Source: Rhizobium sp. LC145 (GTDB lineage Bacteria; Pseudomonadota; Alphaproteobacteria; Rhizobiales; Rhizobiaceae). Taken from it: a stretch of DNA of 64,000 bases. Under the pieces are notes generated by a model. That model did no database searches. It was given only the letters and a program-made list of their open reading frames with translations, and was not told the origin of the DNA. Of this stretch, positions 62,442 through 64,000 are shown piece by piece. The stretch lies in NCBI RefSeq assembly GCF_001005825.1, contig NZ_LBHV01000001.1, positions 62,001 through 126,000 on the forward strand, written 5' to 3'. Position numbers and translations under genes: made by a program. Positions within the stretch are counted from its first letter, which is position 1, and the number at the start of each line of letters is the position of its first letter.

Positions 62442-62531
62442 TGCCCCTCACCCTAACCCTCTCCCTCTCCCCGTAACGACGGGGAGAGGGGACTTGCTAC
62501 GCTTGACGTCGGCAAGGAGCGGATGAGGGGC
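62442..62531. repeat. Palindromic repeat between ABC binding-protein and permease genes
   Basis: A perfect 12-base stem, CCCTCTCCCCGT (62463-62474) and ACGGGGAGAGGG (62479-62490), encloses AACG. Outer arms GCCCCTCA (62443-62450) and TGAGGGGC (62524-62531) complete the element. This CCCTCACCCTAACCCTCTCCC type recurs in many proteobacterial intergenic regions. It can terminate or stabilise the mRNA 3' of the binding-protein gene. Confidence 0.82.
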
Positions 62532-62555
62532 GGCGCTTCGATCGGCCGAAAATTC

Positions 62556-63515
62556 ATGCAACATGATGGAAATCGCATCCAGATGCCCCCTGCCGACACG
62601 TTCGATATGCGCCGCGACCGCCGGCCCTGGCTGCGCCGCCTCGCCGATGCTTCGGAGCCCTATCTCTACAGCGCGCCTTCGCTGATCCTCATCATCGGGG
62701 TCATGCTGGTGCCGCTGGTCGTGGGTGTTTCCTACGCCTTCCGCGACATCCAGCTTCTCAACCCGTTTTCCGGCGGCTTCGTGGGGCTTGAGCATTTCCG
62801 CGAGCTTTCCAGGGACACGGCCTTCTACGGCGCCCTGAGGAACACGCTTTGGTGGACGGGCGCTTCGGTTTTCCTGCAATTCATCTTCGGGCTGATCCTC
62901 GCGCTTCTGCTCGACAAGCCGTTCTGGGGCCGGGGGCTCGTTCAGGCGCTCGTCTTTCTTCCCTGGGCGGTGCCCTCGTTCCTGGCGGGGCTGAACTGGG
63001 CCTGGCTCTTCAATCCGGTGATCGGTCCTCTGCCGCACTGGTTCTTCGGCCTCGGGCTGATATCAGAACCGGGCAACCTGCTGTCCGACCCGCAATATGC
63101 CATGTGGGGGCCGATCATCGCCAATGTCTGGTGGGGCATTCCCTTCTTCGCGATTACCCTTCTGGCGGCGCTGCAGGCCATTCCCCGCGATCTCTACGAG
63201 GCCGCATCGATCGACGGCGCCAACTGGTTCCAGCGCTTCCTTTCGATCACGCTGCCGTTCCTTGCGCCGACGATCGCCATCACCATTCTCTTGCGGACCG
63301 TGTGGATATCCAACTTCGCGGACCTGATCGTCGTCATGACCGGCGGCGGGCCGGCAGACCGCACCCAGATCGTCGCGAGCTACATCTTCACCCAGGCGTT
63401 CCGGGCGCTCGATTTCGGCTATGCGTCCGCCATCGCGCTGGTGCTGCTCGTGCTGCTGCTCGCCTATTCGATGCTGATCATCCTGCTGCGGCAGACGCTG
63501 TTGAACAAGGATTGA
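62556..63515 (+). CDS. ABC sugar transporter permease (MalF-like)
   Basis: A permease of about 319 residues with six helices. The EAA loop is present as LYEAASIDGANWFQRFLSITLPFL, contacting the ATPase. The N-terminal helix (SLILIIGVMLVPLVVGVSY) follows RRLADASEPYLYSAPS. ATG 62556, 62583 and 62607 are all possible; 62556 is the first just after the repeat, but without a strong binding site the start is uncertain. It is followed four bases later by the second permease. Confidence 0.9.
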   Translation: MQHDGNRIQMPPADTFDMRRDRRPWLRRLADASEPYLYSAPSLILIIGVMLVPLVVGVSYAFRDIQLLNPFSGGFVGLEHFRELSRDTAFYGALRNTLWWTGASVFLQFIFGLILALLLDKPFWGRGLVQALVFLPWAVPSFLAGLNWAWLFNPVIGPLPHWFFGLGLISEPGNLLSDPQYAMWGPIIANVWWGIPFFAITLLAALQAIPRDLYEAASIDGANWFQRFLSITLPFLAPTIAITILLRTVWISNFADLIVVMTGGGPADRTQIVASYIFTQAFRALDFGYASAIALVLLVLLLAYSMLIILLRQTLLNKD

Positions 63516-63519
63516 GACC

Positions 63520-64000
63520 ATGAAGCGATCCGTCCTCCCGACCATCGCGCATAGGCTGGCGATCCTCTGCTACATCGCCTTCGCGCTCTTCCCGCTCTTC
63601 TGGCTTCTCAAGGTTTCGGTGACGCCGAACGATCTGCTCTATTCGGAGGGCGTGCGGCTCTGGCCCACGCGCACCACCTTTGAACATTACGCGTTCGTCC
63701 TGCGGCACAGCGCCTTCCCGACCTTCTTCAAGAACAGCCTGATCGTTTCCGCCTCCACGGCGATCGCCGTGACGATCTGCGCCTCGCTTTCGGGATACGC
63801 GCTCTCGCGCTTCAGTTTCCGGGCGAAATACTGGATCGTCGCGCTGATGCTGCTGACGCAGATGTTCCCGCTGGTCATGCTGGTCGCGCCGATCTTCAAG
63901 ATCCTCTCGCCGCTGGGGCTGACCAACAGCCTGACGGGTCTCATCGTCGTCTATACCGCCTTCAACGTGCCCTTCGCGACCTTCCTCATGCAATCCTTCT
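63520..64000 (+). CDS. ABC sugar transporter permease (MalG-like), 3' truncated by window edge
   Basis: The frame from ATG 63520 runs to the end of the window, giving the first 160 residues. The sequence MKRSVLPTIAHRLAILCYIAF, then FWLLKVSVTPNDLLY, FKNSLIVSASTAIAVTICASLSGYALSRF and LMLLTQMFPLVMLVAPIF, matches the second inner-membrane component of carbohydrate ABC importers. The start is four bases after the previous stop. The EAA loop would lie beyond the window. An ATPase gene may follow. Confidence 0.93.
   Translation, partial: MKRSVLPTIAHRLAILCYIAFALFPLFWLLKVSVTPNDLLYSEGVRLWPTRTTFEHYAFVLRHSAFPTFFKNSLIVSASTAIAVTICASLSGYALSRFSFRAKYWIVALMLLTQMFPLVMLVAPIFKILSPLGLTNSLTGLIVVYTAFNVPFATFLMQSF

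Overview
The window looks like chromosomal DNA of an alphaproteobacterium of the order Rhizobiales, most likely family Rhizobiaceae (Sinorhizobium/Ensifer, Rhizobium, Shinella or a relative; the genus cannot be fixed from the sequence alone). Reasons: the order ispDF(fused)-dusB-ntrB-ntrC-ntrY-ntrX-trkA-dat-hfq-hflX-mazG is typical of that family, GC content is high, many genes overlap by ATGA, and palindromic intergenic repeats of the rhizobial RIME kind are present. Almost all of it is ordinary core genome. I see no prophage, insertion sequence, CRISPR array, or defence or secretion locus.

Layout. 1-5 kb: the end of lipA, a tandem pair of P-loop kinase-like genes, ratA, and the opposed ispDF-pncC pair. 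4.3-14.4 kb: dusB with the two nitrogen-regulatory two-component systems NtrBC and NtrYX, then trkA, dat and hfq. 14.5-20.3 kb: hflX, a slightly AT-richer acyltransferase gene, an arginase-fold protein with altered metal ligands, a membrane methyltransferase, mazG (carrying an in-frame palindromic repeat) and a nucleoside deaminase. 20.5-25.4 kb: assimilatory sulfite reduction (cysG-DUF2849-cysI-DUF934) and ferredoxin-NADP reductase. 25.4-27.8 kb: a repeat-rich, gene-poor stretch with three palindromic repeat elements, an unexplained long hairpin and a 45-residue membrane peptide. 27.8-32.5 kb: gcvTHP behind a tandem glycine riboswitch. 32.6-35 kb: a periplasmic copper-handling pair and a divergent Lrp/DUF2000 pair. 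35.5-38.4 kb: crcB, rluC, a HAD phosphatase and the ATP12 chaperone. 39-42.5 kb: the glutathione-dependent formaldehyde oxidation genes fghA and adhC, separated by three small genes. 42.7-47.7 kb: an EamA exporter, lipB, tRNA-Leu(GAG) and a TRAP transporter operon. 47.9-54 kb: OsmC, two BON-domain proteins, a degenerate peptide deformylase homologue, mgtE, a MerR regulator with a clear palindromic operator, and two membrane proteins. 54-59 kb: sdaA, DUF1489, a SPOR-containing D,D-carboxypeptidase and small conserved proteins. 59.2 kb to the end: a FadR-type regulator, a PLP trans-sulfuration-family enzyme and a sugar-type ABC importer cut off by the window edge.

The clearest functional units are nitrogen sensing and tRNA modification (dusB-ntrBC-ntrYX), siroheme and sulfite reduction, glycine-responsive one-carbon metabolism (riboswitch-gcvTHP; serine is deaminated by the separate sdaA), and formaldehyde detoxification. 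The best second-look items are the repeat inserted in frame in mazG, the deformylase-like and arginase-like proteins with replaced catalytic or metal residues, the YcnI-PCuAC copper fusion, hairpins between binding-protein and membrane-component genes in two different transport operons, and several unlisted very small membrane-peptide genes. I found no clearly new multi-gene system; the nearest candidate is the regulator/PLP enzyme/ABC importer cluster at the right end.
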